A DNA stretch of 64,000 nt, taken from the NCBI GenBank assembly GCA_963848175.1, contig CAWKCO010000012.1, positions 248,001 to 312,000 of the forward strand, in the 5' to 3' direction. Each line of letters opens with the position of its first letter. Within the stretch, counting starts at the first letter, position 1. Below are positions 1-11,300 of this stretch, one piece after another. The translations under genes were made by a program, and so were the position numbers. Origin of the DNA: JAMZMI01 sp963848175 (GTDB taxonomy: Bacteria; Bacteroidota; Bacteroidia; Cytophagales; Cyclobacteriaceae). The notes below the pieces were generated by a model. The model had not been told where the DNA came from and did no database searches. It saw nothing but the letters and a program-made list of their open reading frames with translations.

Positions 1-1
1 G

Positions 2-3000
2 CGCTATTTGGCGAGTTGGAGTGTGCGTCGCGCACGTCAGCGGGTAGATGGTACCATTCAGGCGGACAGTATGCAGCTAGACAATCTGGATACGGGCAGA
101 ACGATCGCTTCAAAGAAGACGGAGGTTTTGAAAGAAATAGAGCAAGCCATCGGATTAAATTTCGATCAGTTCACTCGCTCCGTGTTGCTTGCACAAGGTG
201 ATTTTTCGGCTTTTCTGAAAGCCAATAAAGATGAAAAATCCTCGCTTCTCGAAAAGCTGACTGGCACGCATATTTACTCTGAAATATCTATGGGTATTTT
301 TGAGAAATACAAGTTGGTAAAGGCGGAATTGGATGTGCTCCAATTGAAAAGCCGATGGTGTAGAAAGTCTCACGGAGGAAGATATTCTGGTGCAGAAAGA
401 AGCAACAGCGCCAATATCAAGGAGCAAGAGGCTGTTTTGGATAAAACAGGTATGCGAAATATCAAAAAGCCAAAGACTGGGTTGATCGAGAGCAAAAACT
501 GACAAAGGAGCAAAATGAGGCGCTTTTGATGTTGGACACAGCGAAGCAAACCCAGGAAGATTCGGCAGAAAGAAAAGCAAAACTGTCACTCTTGGATCAG
601 GTGCAGGCCATTCGTTCGGAAGCCATTTCTATTACATCAAAAAAAACACGAGCAACAGTTTAAAGAAGGGTCAGTCATTGCCAAAGAAGCTGACATGATG
701 AAATTGAACCAGGCTTATGATTTGATCCAATCAAAATTGGAAAAAGCGAATCAAAGCGTGCTTGCTGCAAAACAAAAAAAGGAGAATCCGAGCCGCTTTT
801 AGACGCAAGCGGCAAAATTGGATACTCAACTCGCAACAGCGGAAGCGCATCTGAAAACAGCAAAAGGTGAGGCGGAAGCCACGGAAGCAGAATTTCAAAA
901 AGAAACGGCTTTGGTTCAGCAAATCCATGGTCAGAGGGATGCCGTTCAGAACGCATCTTTTGGAGTTGGAAAAATGGCAGCAGACCAATGCGTCAAGACA
1001 GCCCATTGCAGAAAATAAGTCCTTGATCATTTCCAAACTCGCCGATGCGGAAAGCCATTGGAATGGGTTGCAGCAAGCCACAAAAAAGTTGGAATCGGTA
1101 GAAGGGGAGATCAAGGAAAAAACACAAGCCGTGCAGCGATGGAATGATGAGCGTGAAAGCCTTCAAACGCAAATCACATGACAGCAAAATGCTTTGCAAA
1201 TACTATATGCTGAAGTAGAAGCAAATCCATTGGCAGCATTGGAAACGAAAAATAGTGCTTTGCAGATCAGAAAGGATGCTTTGAATGATGGTCGAAGTGG
1301 TGGGAAAAGGTGGTGGAGTCAGAAGGAATGATCAGCCAATTGCATCTGAAAATCGCAACGCTCAATAAGCAATTGGAAGGCAACAAAGACCAATCTATAG
1401 AAGCCAAAAAGGAACTGGAACGTGCCAAGGAGACCCGCAATGCAAGTCAGAAGATGCTAGAGCGTGCCATCAGGGAATCGACCAAAGAAGTAGAGACTTT
1501 GCGTCAAAACTTGGAAAAAGATATACCATGTCCAGTTTGTGGAAGCACCGAACATCCATACGCAGAGGCACATCCACAATTGACAAGCGTGATGAAATCG
1601 CTTGAGCAGACACATCAGGAATATGAGGAGGAGTACGATGCAAAGCTTCAACAAATCACCAGTTTGAGAAAGAACAACAGCAATGGTCCAAGGAGCTAGA
1701 TGAAAACCAAAGATCCTTAAAGGGTGAAATGCAGAAATTGGTTGAGCACCAGCAGCAATGGCATAGGAACACCACTTGCATCTGAGGCTGAAAGAAATTG
1801 CAATTGAGCAAAGAACGACTTGGCTGGAAGAGCAATCGAAACAGAATCAGGATGAATTGGTCGCTGATCACTAAGCAGCTGGAAGCGCAACGGGCATTGG
1901 TAGTCCAAGTTTGATCAAAATAAGAAGGAGCTGGATGTGCTGAAAGAAGAATGCGGCCAAGGTTGAAAATGCTGCACAGAAAGCGGCCTTTGATCTGAAA
2001 TCGTTGCAGGATAAATCTGCACATGACTTGGAAGATCAGGAGCATTACGAGCGCGAACTGGCCAGTATTGAGAAGGCATTAAGTCCATATTTTGAGCATG
2101 CTGAGTGGTTAGAAAATTGGAAATCAAATCCAGAGGACTTTCGAGATCGGTTGAAAGGATTTGCAACGGATTGGGAGGAGAAAAAAGTAGCGTTAGAAGC
2201 CGCAAGAGATAAGCTTCGTAAAATCACTTCAGATTTGGAAGTTTTCCGTTCGCGTGAAGCCACAGCCAGTAAGGCCAATCAAAAAGCGATGAATGTTTTG
2301 GCGCAAGCCAACAAGCCATTTTGAGTCATTGACTCAAGAGCGAAAGCAACTTTTTGGTGGCGAAGCGCTGGCCTTGGTCAAAAGCAAACTATCAGAGAGC
2401 GCACTCGGAAGCCGACGGTTTGCTTCAAGCCATTTCTGAAAGAGAAGGAGTCGTACGCAGATCAATTGAAGGAATGCAAGACCAAAATAGCGCATTGGAA
2501 TGCGGACATTTCAACGCTGCAAAGCGGAAATTGATCAATTGACTCAAAAAGATCGAAAATTGGCGTGAAACACTACAATGAGGACAATAATCAAGTACTT
2601 TCACGCGAGATGCTCAATGAGCTTTTGAGCGTTTCGCTTGATTGGATTAGTGAAGAGCGGCAGGCACTGCAAGAAATTGCCGATGCAGTGAATAAAGCAG
2701 AAACGACTCTTGCGAGAGCGCAAACTACAGCTCACCAATCATCAATCGGCACGTGATCCTGATGTGGATTATGAGAAACTGGAAAGGTGAACTGATCGAG
2801 ACAAAAACGGCATTGGATCAGACCAAATCTAGGATCGAAAAGATCCGCTTTGAATTGCACAAAGATCAAGAAAACAAAGCGCGAATTGGCGCACTATTGA
2901 AGCAAATAGAGAGCGAAACGGGCATTTGTAGATGAGTGGGCAAAGCTCAGCGAGTTGATTGGATCTGCTGACGGTAAGAAGTTTCGTCAAATCGCACAAG

Positions 3001-3425
3001 AATACACTTTGGATGTACTGCTGTCTTATGCCAATGTGCATTTGACGAATCTCACACCTCGCTATCAGATTGATCGCATTGCCGACACACTCGGCTTGCA
3101 AGTACTCGATCATGATATGGGCGATGAATACCGCACGGTGTATAGCCTGTCTGGTGGCGAATCGTTTTTGGTTTCACTGGCTCTGGCACTTGGGTTGGCG
3201 TCAGTTTCTTCTAGCCGCATGAAGGTAGAGTCGCTATTTATTGACGAAGGATTTGGTTCGCTCGATCCTGCCACGCTCAACATCGCCATGGATGCCCTGG
3301 AGCGACTCCACAATCAAGGACGAAAAGTGGGCGTGATTTCTCACGTGGAGGAAATGAAAGAGCGAATCCCCGTGCAAATCAAGGTCATGAAACTGACCAA
3401 TGGAAAAAGTAAATTGGTATTGTGA
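2..3425 (+). pseudogene. sbcC: SbcC-type exonuclease ATPase, 5' partial, heavily frameshifted
   Basis: This is the large subunit of the SbcCD (Mre11-Rad50-like) nuclease, an SMC-like ATPase that clears hairpins and double-strand ends. The start lies before the window. The first frame carries the N-lobe Q-loop motif LLAQGDFSAFLKA. The zinc hook CPVC is at 1529-1540, between long stretches of Glu/Lys/Gln-rich coiled coil. The C-terminal lobe has the ABC signature LSGGES (about 3147-3164) and Walker B with LFIDEGFGSLD (about 3235-3267), ending at TGA 3423-3425. In between, SbcC-like sequence jumps frame at least ten times in 3.4 kb. All landmark motifs are intact, so the lesions look like indels and not long decay. 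Either this stretch has poor sequence quality or it is a recent pseudogene. The family is certain, the functional state is not. Confidence 0.9.
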
Positions 3426-3504
3426 TAAGAAATATGATTTTCAACGAACCATTTTTAAGCGATAGGGTTTTACAACACAAGTTTGAGTTTTTAAAGAAGG
3501 ACTT

Positions 3505-4222
3505 ATGAGCAAGATGAAAGTAGAAATATGGAGTGATGTCGTTTGCCCGTGGTGCTATATCGGTAAACGCAGGTTTGAAGAAGCTTTGTCTCAGTTTCCA
3601 CAAGCTGAGCTGGTAGAAGTGGAATGGAAAAGCTTTCAGTTGGATCCAACTACGCCAAGCAACTCAGGGATAAAAACACAGGCGTATCTCGCCAAGAAAT
3701 ATGGCATAAGCGCAGCGGAAGTACAAGCCATGACCGAAAACGTTACTCAGGTTGCGGCCAGTGTAGGTTTGGAGTTTTAATTTGAGCGATTCCAATACGA
3801 TCAATACGTTTAAAGCGCATCGTTTTATTCATTTTGCAGCATCTCAACATCTTCAGGGAGCAGCAAAAGAACGGCTTCTACGTGCGTATTTCACTGAAAA
3901 TCTGGACTTGGATAATAACGAAACTTTAATGAGGCTAGGAGCGGAGCTTGGGCTGGATACAGCGCAATTGGCTCAAGCTTTGAGTGAAGATAGTTACACA
4001 GAAAATGTAAAAGCTGACATTGCTGAAGCTCAGATGTTAGGTGTGAAGGGCGTTCCTTTCTTTGCTTTCGATAGGAAATATGGCGTTTCTGGCGCACAAT
4101 CTTCTGAGGTGTTTTTGCAGCACCTCCAAAAATCTTTTGCCGAATGGCAGACTAAAAATAAAGTCACTCCCTTGGAAACTTTAGAGGGACAGGTGTGCTC
4201 TACTGATGGGAAGTGTGATTGA
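3505..4222 (+). CDS. DsbA-family (FrnE-like) oxidoreductase, one frameshift
   Basis: This is a thioredoxin-fold protein of the FrnE branch of the DsbA family, cytoplasmic because no signal peptide is present. The N-terminus has the strand leading into CPWC (residues 14-17), the redox-active motif. The second half, with AHRFIHFAASQ and GVKGVPFFAFDRKYGVSGAQ (the cis-Pro loop), lies in another frame. A TAA follows GLEF at 3778. Removing one T from the TTTT run at about 3774-3777 joins the halves as GLEF-NLSDSNTINTF and gives 238 residues, the usual family length. The break is probably a homopolymer insertion error. It starts 79 bp after sbcC on the same strand. The partner substrate is unknown. 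Confidence 0.88.
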
Positions 4223-4243
4223 TTTTCGATAAAGTCTTCAACA

Positions 4244-4275
4244 AAAAATCCCTAAGCCATCACTCAGGGATTTTT
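4244..4275 (+). terminator. Intrinsic terminator after the FrnE-like gene
   Basis: AAAAATCCCT and AGGGATTTTT pair around a short loop. The right arm ends in a T run, and the left arm gives A-rich sequence that serves the minus strand equally. It lies between the FrnE-like gene and the convergent gene ending at 4326, so it probably stops both transcripts. Confidence 0.7.
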
Positions 4276-4325
4276 CTATTTAGATCAAAAGTACACCCCC
4301 CTTTGCATTGGAGTATTATACCTTC

Positions 4326-4830
4326 TCAGGCATATTCCTTTTGTACAATACTCATACAACTTCTGATCTTTGACTCCCACTTTTGAATAAGTTGTACCTC
4401 ACCATTAAGCATGAAATGATCTTTCGAATTGTAAAATTCAAACTTTATGATTTCATTCTTCAGATTTTTCAGTTTGAAGTGTAAGTCCAGCTTGTCTATA
4501 ACAGTTTCGTTACCCTCTTTGCTTTGTACATTTCTTTTTACTGCGTGAATGGAGCAGTTTTCAATTTCTGCTAAAGCTACTTGCAGATTGGTTTCCATGT
4601 CATTTATCTTTTTGTGAAAGAACACAAAACGTTCGTTTGAGGTCATACCAATTGCGAATTCTGTACCGAGTTCAAATTCTCCAACTTCACAATCATTGCT
4701 TTGGGCCATCTGTTTGAGAGATTGAAGCATTTCTTTCTCCTTTTTCCTTCTGACCTCTGCTTGATAAAATGAAGGGCGCAATGCATATAGCAATTGCAGT
4801 CAATCCTATTAAAATTGTATTTAAATCCAT
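4326..4830 (-). CDS. Small single-pass membrane protein, unknown function, one frameshift
   Basis: The true start is the ATG at 4830. It opens MDLNTILIGLTAIAICIAPF, a transmembrane helix of about 18 residues with almost no periplasmic tail. Read straight, that frame stops after about 43 codons. Removing one G near 4752-4755 joins it to the longer frame through SSRVRRKKEKEMLQSLKQ and gives 167 residues. The soluble part has a basic stretch, then alternating strands (FELGTEFAIG, RFVFFHKK) and a final helix. The arrangement of one N-terminal helix followed by a KKEK linker suggests a membrane-tethered cytoplasmic domain. I do not recognise a named domain and propose no function. Confidence 0.7.
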
Positions 4831-4940
4831 TGTGAATAGTTTTTAATGATTAGGAATCAATCACGAGATGTTCATTTATCTCACGATCAAAAAAGTGTGG
4901 CCTTGATGCAAAATAGGGCCAAAAGATGAGGGACAATGGA

Positions 4941-5321
4941 TTAGAAAAAGGTGTGGAAGGGATAGAGAAGACTTTTTGCTCTAGTCTGTATCAGCGATTG
5001 AAAAACGACATAGTGGCGCTGATAAAAATAGAATCGATCGAGTAATTCGCCAGAGCGAAATAGGGACAAGGGATAATGTGCTGAATCTGAATGATTAATG
5101 CCCGTGCTAACAACATTGATAGATACAGTATTCGGGATGCAGCGATCAAAACTATGACCTTCTATTGAGGAAACAGTCGTGATAGAATCGTTGATGTATT
5201 CCAGCGAGGATGGCCTGTAGGTTTTGGCATCAATGATCCAAATAGCTAAAATATAAACCAGTGCCCACACAAGTACAGAAGGGGATTTTTTGGGCAATAT
5301 CAAATGAGTAATGTAGTTCAT
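4941..5321 (-). CDS. Hypothetical protein with one membrane helix
   Basis: This 126-residue frame starts at an ATG preceded by AGAAGG. It has one hydrophobic helix (about residues 14-31, VLVWALVYILAIWIID) followed by a polar region and an aromatic-rich tail (LDRFYFYQRHYVVF). Codon choice looks ordinary and no other gene competes for the interval. No family is recognised. It could still be a chance frame. Confidence 0.42.
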   Translation of the reverse strand: MNYITHLILPKKSPSVLVWALVYILAIWIIDAKTYRPSSLEYINDSITTVSSIEGHSFDRCIPNTVSINVVSTGINHSDSAHYPLSLFRSGELLDRFYFYQRHYVVFQSLIQTRAKSLLYPFHTFF

Positions 5322-5348
5322 CCTTCTGGTATTATTGGTTGTTGAAAA

Positions 5349-5368
5349 TCAATGAGATTGATCTCATT
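5349..5368. promoter_or_regulatory. Compact 20-bp palindrome, possible operator
   Basis: CAATGAGAT and ATCTCATTG form perfect 9-bp arms around a 2-bp spacer. It lies 28 bp upstream of the start at 5321 (minus strand). The geometry fits the binding site of a dimeric regulator, but no regulator is identified. Confidence 0.3.
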
Positions 5369-5743
5369 GATTTAAGCGATTTAAACGGTGAATTTTGCAA
5401 CAAGATTGGTTGGAATGAAAATATTTAGACATTGTATCTTCAATTGTTATTGTGATCATTTTTCACTTTTTTGCTTTGAATTTAGTGCTGTATGGCCTAA
5501 TTCACCAGTTTTAGAGAAGAGTTGTTATGAATTTTACGCTGTGGTGAATGTGGGGATTTTATTACCTATCTGAGGTTTCTTTAACCCACTTACTCTATGG
5601 TTTTTCGTGCTAACTCGCTTATGACAAGGTTTTATAAGTGTGGCATCACTATTGGATAATTAGAAAACAATATTGACAACAAAAAAGTTAATGAAGCACT
5701 AACACTGATTTGACTTTATTTAGACAACTAAATATAAAAACCT
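5369..5743. other. Intergenic stretch, no supported gene
   Basis: About 375 bp of AT-rich DNA between divergent small genes. A 61-codon frame in it has no start context or protein-like composition. I see only the upstream region expected for the gene at 5744. Confidence 0.5.
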
Positions 5744-5980
5744 ATGAAAAATTTACTTTATGCTGCAGGCTCCATATTGACTGGGTTTGTGCTAAAAATC
5801 ATATTGGAAAAAATCTGGGAAAAGATACAAGGCACTCCTGCGCCAAAAGACCCATCTGATTATACTACTCCAGTTAAGGATGCGTTCGTATGGACTTTGG
5901 CTATATCGGTCATTACAGGTATGGGGAAATTAGCTTACCGAAGGTTCGTTCCAAGTCCTGATAAGAAGCTTACTGCTTAG
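5744..5980 (+). CDS. DUF4235-like small membrane protein
   Basis: The 78-residue product has an N-terminal hydrophobic helix (LLYAAGSILTGFVLKIILEKIW), a charged and Pro-containing linker (GTPAPKDPSDYTTP), then a second helix (AFVWTLAISVITGMGKLAYRR) and a basic end. This two-helix pattern with a K-W-x-K-I-x-G turn matches DUF4235 integral membrane proteins. Their function is unknown. It appears to be transcribed alone. Confidence 0.72.
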   Translation: MKNLLYAAGSILTGFVLKIILEKIWEKIQGTPAPKDPSDYTTPVKDAFVWTLAISVITGMGKLAYRRFVPSPDKKLTA

Positions 5981-6046
5981 TTTGTTTTCACGATCAGATT
6001 ATTTCACGCTAAGAGTTGGCCAGATAGATTCATTTGTATGAAACTA

Positions 6047-7048
6047 TTACTGTCGCGTCAATAGCAAGTCTCCATCGGCAATGGCTTTTCCTCTTTCAAT
6101 GCCTTGATCCAATCCACCGTCGAATAGGAATATATAACCTTGAAAAGATTTTTGTTGAGCCTTAGGAGTATAGTGGGTAGAAGGGAAAACTTCAAATCCT
6201 TGATCCCAAAGGAGTTTGAAGATTTGTACGCCTCCCTGAACATCCGGTTTGAAAATAGGCATGACCCGACCGAATCCTATTCCATTTTCAGGGTTTCCAA
6301 CGACCATGATAAGGTTGTCTTTGTAAGATAAAGATCCGCCATCAGGCGCGTCCTCTACATGACCTTTCTCGTGCATCTCAAACCCTTGCCACAAGGCCTC
6401 TTCATGATATACAAGACCTTCTGCTAGCCCATCTTGACCATACACTTTCGTTTTGGCTTTGTATTGTTCCTTGATACCCCCGGGAGCACCAATGTCGAAT
6501 ATATTGGCCCACCCACTGTTTTCGGAGTAGTTCACGTATTTGACTTTTATGACGGGACTGTTTGGGTATATGGTGTACTCAGAGACGATGATTGAGGTAG
6601 TCGTGTCTAAGTCTGCCTCGGACAGGATATACTTTGGGGTAGAATGGTAATAAAGGCGTATCGTTTTTTGCTCCTCGTCATCTTGAACCATTTCAGTTTT
6701 GAAACAATTTCCTCGAAAATGATTGCAATCAATACCAGCACCATAGCCAAGCGCCTGATCTATATTGTGTTTTTTGAAAACGAAATTTCTGATGTTGTGC
6801 CAATAATAGTACCCATCTGTATAGCCCTTTTCCGTATGATGAGGGCCATTTAATCGCATTTCCGCACTGAATACGCTATTCTCCAGTTTCACGATCTTCG
6901 AACCAAATAGATCAGGATCGTCAAGGGAAGTGATCTTGAAAACTTGTTCGGCATCCTCCTTTTTTTCAGAAGGGGGTGAGCAGAAATTCATTGTGCTCAT
7001 AATAAAGAGCGCCATTAACATTTGGGTGATTGGGTTCGTTACTTTCAT
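6047..7048 (-). CDS. Secreted lipoprotein of unknown function
   Basis: An in-frame extension to 7087 exists, but the start at 7048 gives a proper lipoprotein signal: MKVTN, a hydrophobic core, then Cys in STMNFC followed by SPPSEKKED. The mature part (about 310 residues) is rich in beta-strand patterns and aromatics, for example GYTDGYYYWHNIRNF, YGAGIDCNHFRGNCF and TSIIVSEYTIYPNSPVIKVKYVNY. This resembles the beta-sandwich proteins found near carbohydrate-active enzymes, but I cannot name a family or see a catalytic motif. It is probably surface- or periplasm-exposed. The neighbours give no functional hint. Confidence 0.75.
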   Translation of the reverse strand: MKVTNPITQMLMALFIMSTMNFCSPPSEKKEDAEQVFKITSLDDPDLFGSKIVKLENSVFSAEMRLNGPHHTEKGYTDGYYYWHNIRNFVFKKHNIDQALGYGAGIDCNHFRGNCFKTEMVQDDEEQKTIRLYYHSTPKYILSEADLDTTTSIIVSEYTIYPNSPVIKVKYVNYSENSGWANIFDIGAPGGIKEQYKAKTKVYGQDGLAEGLVYHEEALWQGFEMHEKGHVEDAPDGGSLSYKDNLIMVVGNPENGIGFGRVMPIFKPDVQGGVQIFKLLWDQGFEVFPSTHYTPKAQQKSFQGYIFLFDGGLDQGIERGKAIADGDLLLTRQ

Positions 7049-7153
7049 GTTGATTTTAATTAGGGGATGCAATGGGTAAACGGGCACAATTTGTTCAAAA
7101 AAATCTACATTTTGAGCAGTAGTTCACTTATTTACAACATACCTCTAAAGGTA

Positions 7154-8041
7154 TTAGTGTACTTCGCTCTTTTTCTTTGACTTCCAGATTTTCTTAATAG
7201 GAAAAATTATCCCAAATGCCAGAAATCCTATCACCAAGCCAGCCAATACTTCGCGAGCAATAGATGGCCAGCTTGGAAATAGATGGTGAACAAAAGGAAT
7301 ATAATGAGCGAAAATCCCACCTGAAACCATAATTAGGGCGATTGTTCCAATAAAGTTGAGCGTTTTTATAACCTTGGGTAGTGCGGCTACTAATAGCTTT
7401 CCTATACGGTCGGAAAAACTATTCTTACGTTCGTTGATCGCTATTAGCTTGTACCCAAACTCATCCATCCTGACAATCAAAGCGACGACTCCATACACTC
7501 CCACGGTAGCCAGCAAAGCGATGGCCGCTACTACGACAATTTGAGGAAGCAGTGGCATTCCTACTACCGAGCCCAATGCAATGATGATAATTTCTACTGA
7601 TAGGATAAAATCTGTAACGATGGCAGACTTAACTTTCTCTTTTTCTAATAAAAGAATCTGTTCCTCGGATAATTCTCCAACTACCTGCACTTTTTTATGT
7701 GGAGTATGCGGCACAAAATATTCAAAGATTTTCTCCGCAGCTTCATAAGCCAGATACAACCCACCAATTACCAAAATAATAGGAATGCTTACAGGAACAA
7801 ATGCGCTGAGTAAAAAGGCAAAAGGAAGGATTATGGCTTTATTGAGGAGCGAACCTTTGGTGATAGCCCACAAAACAGGTATTTCCCGATCAGAAACAAA
7901 ACCTGAGGCTTTTTCAGCATTTACTGCCAAATCATCTCCTAATAGACCCGCTGTTTTCTTAGCGGCAACTTTGGTCATAACACCCACATCGTCCATAAGG
8001 GTGGCTATATCGTCTAGCAATGCGAAAAATCCTGATGCCAT
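7154..8041 (-). CDS. YedI/DUF808 family membrane protein
   Basis: The 295-residue protein begins MASGFFALLDDIATLMDDV, the typical opening of DUF808 (YedI). It goes on with AAKKTAGLLGDDLAVNAEKASGF, also typical, then several membrane helices (LLNKAIILPFAFLLSAFVPVSIPIILVIGGLYLAYE, FILSVEIIIIALGSVVGM, IVVVAAIALLATVGVYGVVALIV and two near the C-terminus). The length fits the family. The function is not established. It is a single gene divergent from the large DUF748-like gene. Confidence 0.9.
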   Translation of the reverse strand: MASGFFALLDDIATLMDDVGVMTKVAAKKTAGLLGDDLAVNAEKASGFVSDREIPVLWAITKGSLLNKAIILPFAFLLSAFVPVSIPIILVIGGLYLAYEAAEKIFEYFVPHTPHKKVQVVGELSEEQILLLEKEKVKSAIVTDFILSVEIIIIALGSVVGMPLLPQIVVVAAIALLATVGVYGVVALIVRMDEFGYKLIAINERKNSFSDRIGKLLVAALPKVIKTLNFIGTIALIMVSGGIFAHYIPFVHHLFPSWPSIAREVLAGLVIGFLAFGIIFPIKKIWKSKKKSEVH

Positions 8042-8372
8042 TCTTTAGTTTTTAGATTCAATAATAAAGGATACAAATTGGAATACCTACTTGACTATTG
8101 GCGCTCCAAAGTCTTTGTACGCACAGATGGGAGAAAGGGATGGGGAAATTGTTAGACATTCTCACCGTATTTGTAATAGCGCTACTTTTTGATGCCAACA
8201 CATCCGACTCGGAATCAACCAGATGGCAGAACTACTAGTAATAGACAGGAAGCAGAACTTACGGTTTTCGAGCGAAAATAGCCGTGATAAGCATCCTTGA
8301 GGCGTTTGCTGCGTAAACAATGATATCCTTAAAAGCCCCCTCATTTTAATACATAATATTTATACATAATAA
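8042..8372. other. Divergent intergenic region
   Basis: 331 bp between the DUF808 gene and the DUF748-like gene, which are transcribed away from each other. It should hold both promoters. The AT-rich stretch just before 8373 (ATACATAATATTTATACATA) fits a leader region. A 60-codon minus-strand frame here has no protein-like features and is not called. Confidence 0.5.
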
Positions 8373-11300
8373 ATGACTTCATCAGAAAAGAGAAGTACAA
8401 AGAGCAAAATATTAAAAGTCTTAGGAATAGTCGTCACCGCCATTCTAGGCCTGATTTTAATAATAAGTATACTTCTGCTGACAGTGCTGGAGCCGTATGC
8501 TGAACGGATGCTGAAGAAACAAGTCAGTAAAAAATCTCAGGGGCTCTATGATTTAGATTTTGACGATTTGGATATCAATCTTATCACCCGCACAGTTCGG
8601 CTGAATAACGCACATCTAAAATTTGACTCAGCTATACATAAAAAACAGAGAGAAAACGGGGAGGCAACCCCATTTCTTTTGAGTATCAAAACCAAAGAAT
8701 TGGAGATTTCGGGCATTAAAGCACTGGCCTATCTGCTGAATTCCACTATCAATATATCTTCTATCTTAATAGATAGTCCTGAGGCTAAAGTAATCCACGA
8801 CAGTGATGTACCGCAAAAGAAAAACAAGAAACAGACGGATATAAGTGAAATTGTTACTTCCATAGGAATCGGTAATTTCAATTTAAAGGATGCTAAAATC
8901 TCCTACTATCAGTACAACAAACCTTCGGATGCTGTTTATCAAATACCTCAACTGAATTTGCGGATGAGTGATTTAAAGGCTGATTCTTTCGATGCAAAAG
9001 ACTTTAGAAAAATGATTGATCTGGATGACTTCTATATCAGTTTAGAAAACCAGTCCTTCGCAACAGCCAATGAGTCATACGACTTTTACTTTGATCTCTT
9101 TGAATACTCCATGGCGGAGCAAGAGTTAACTATCAAAGCTTTCTCGGCAATTGGAGATCATACTAAAATGTCGGGTCCCATGATAGCACCGGAAATTCGA
9201 GTGCCTCTTTTTAAGTTAGTTGGCCTTGACCTTTGACGGCTTTAAAGACGAAGGAACTGGTGCTAAAAGAGCTATTGATAGACGATACCTATGTGGAACT
9301 TCTGGAAATTCCTGATCTGGATATTACGGTATATGATGTTTATCGGGGGCTGTCCAAATTATTTGAAACAACCAAAATAGATCACTTAAATATTGATCGG
9401 AGCGCAGTGAGTATGTATTCCAGAGAAAATAGGGATGTATTGGTTCAAAAAATAGAGCATGTGGATTTATTGATTGAAGATGTTGTTTTCGATTCCCTCA
9501 GTGTTTTTGACGGAAGGAATAATCTTGCATTACAGGATTTGGATTTGACCATAGAAAATTACATTCTCACCCCAGAGAACAATCCGCATACTTTTAAACT
9601 GGCTCGGATGGAGATGCGAACGAAGGAAGACCTCCTGAAGCTAGCGGATTTGTCCCTCATACCCGACATTAAGGAGAACAAGGCAAGTGCACAACTGATG
9701 GAAATTCAGATTCCTGAAATTGTATTTGAGGGTATTGATATGATCCGTGCTTTTGAGCACTCTAATCTGACCATTGAGAAAATAGCCATTCCTAATGCTA
9801 CCACCTCCATCATCAAAGCATTCGAAAAAACCTCTTCCAGCGGTGGATTTTCCCCTGAGTCTATGTACAAAGGCTTTTCCTTTTATGTAAAGGAGCTGAG
9901 CATTGATGAATTATGGGTGGCAAATGTGGATTTTAGTCAGTATGCTTCAGAACGCAAAACACATAAGCTTCATCATGTAGAACAAGGGAAATTACGTGTC
10001 AAGGGGTTTCATTTTGACTCTATCATGGCTCGTCAGAACACGAAGCAAGCTCCTATACAAGAAATAAACTTTGAGCTTCAGCGCTACCAATACCACAATG
10101 CTGACCATTCAAAATCCGTTGGCGTGGGGCCTTTAACATATACTACCGACAAGGAGTTTTTGGGTATCAGGGATGTTGTATTTAAATCATACGCTGAGCG
10201 TGTGGAGGGGGGAATTGACTCGACGATTATTCTAGGGAAAAACTTATCTGTATCTCACCTCAACCTCCTAGAAGCTTTCAATAAAGGAAAACTGGAAATT
10301 GATGAAATATTAATACAGCATCCCTACGTTTTTGTGAGCAGAGAAGCAAGAGGGAATAAAGCCTCGTCTGATATCGATCAGAAGGCTCAGGGTATGTCCG
10401 CCGAAGCATTATTCAATTGGGTCAATCCCGTTACTGTGGCATCAATAAAGGTAGTAGGTGGAGAAGCCGACTATGCGCAGCGGCTCAACGAGGTTACTAA
10501 TTACCAAAAACTTCAAGGATTTTCTGTTGACATAACGCAGTTGGATCTGCGGCCTGAAACGCTTCGAGAAACTGAGCACTTTATTCCCGTTGAAAATATT
10601 ATGCTTAAGGCCACCAATTATAAATTTCAGTCGCCTGACAGCATTTATACCGTCACGCTAGACAGCTTATTCTACGGTTCTAAACGCAAAAACTTAACAG
10701 CGAAATTCTTTCAACTTAGTCCAGACTATGCGCTGCATCACTACAGAGTAGAAAATGAGATAGAAAATGCATATGGCAACTTATTTGAAATCTCCACGGA
10801 TCAATTCAGCATTAAAGATTTCGACCTTATTAGGGCCTACAACACCGATTCTTATTTATTTGGAGAAATATTATTGTCTGCGCCAGAGGTGGCTATTATC
10901 CAAGACAAGAAAGTCGTCCGCTACCAGCATAGGGTGGATACACTGAATGAGCGATCGGGGGAGAAGCAGAAAGCGAGAGGAGAGAAGGATAGCGCCGAAA
11001 AACAAAATAACAATCCCGAAACGCTAAATAAATCCGTACAAAACCAGATAAATAAATATGTTGATCTATTCAAAATAGATGCTTTCAGGATTGAAGAGGC
11101 ACAATTTTTATTTGAAATCCTAAAAGAGGACAGTATCAGGTCAAGTCAGAAACTGGATTATTTATCCTTACTGATCGAAAATTTGCAGCTCGGAGATCTG
11201 GATGCGTATGACCTTACGGATTTATTTCTGGTAGACGATATAGACTTGCTGCTTAAGGATTACAACTTTGTGATGCCTGACAGTCTGCATGAATTGCGGG

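Noticed and set aside
5388..5573. 61-codon plus-strand frame in the 5.3-5.7 kb gap
   Set aside because: It is Phe/Cys-rich with no recognisable signal, domain or start context.
8162..8344. 60-codon minus-strand frame between divergent genes
   Set aside because: Composition is not protein-like, there is no start context, and it sits where two promoters are needed.
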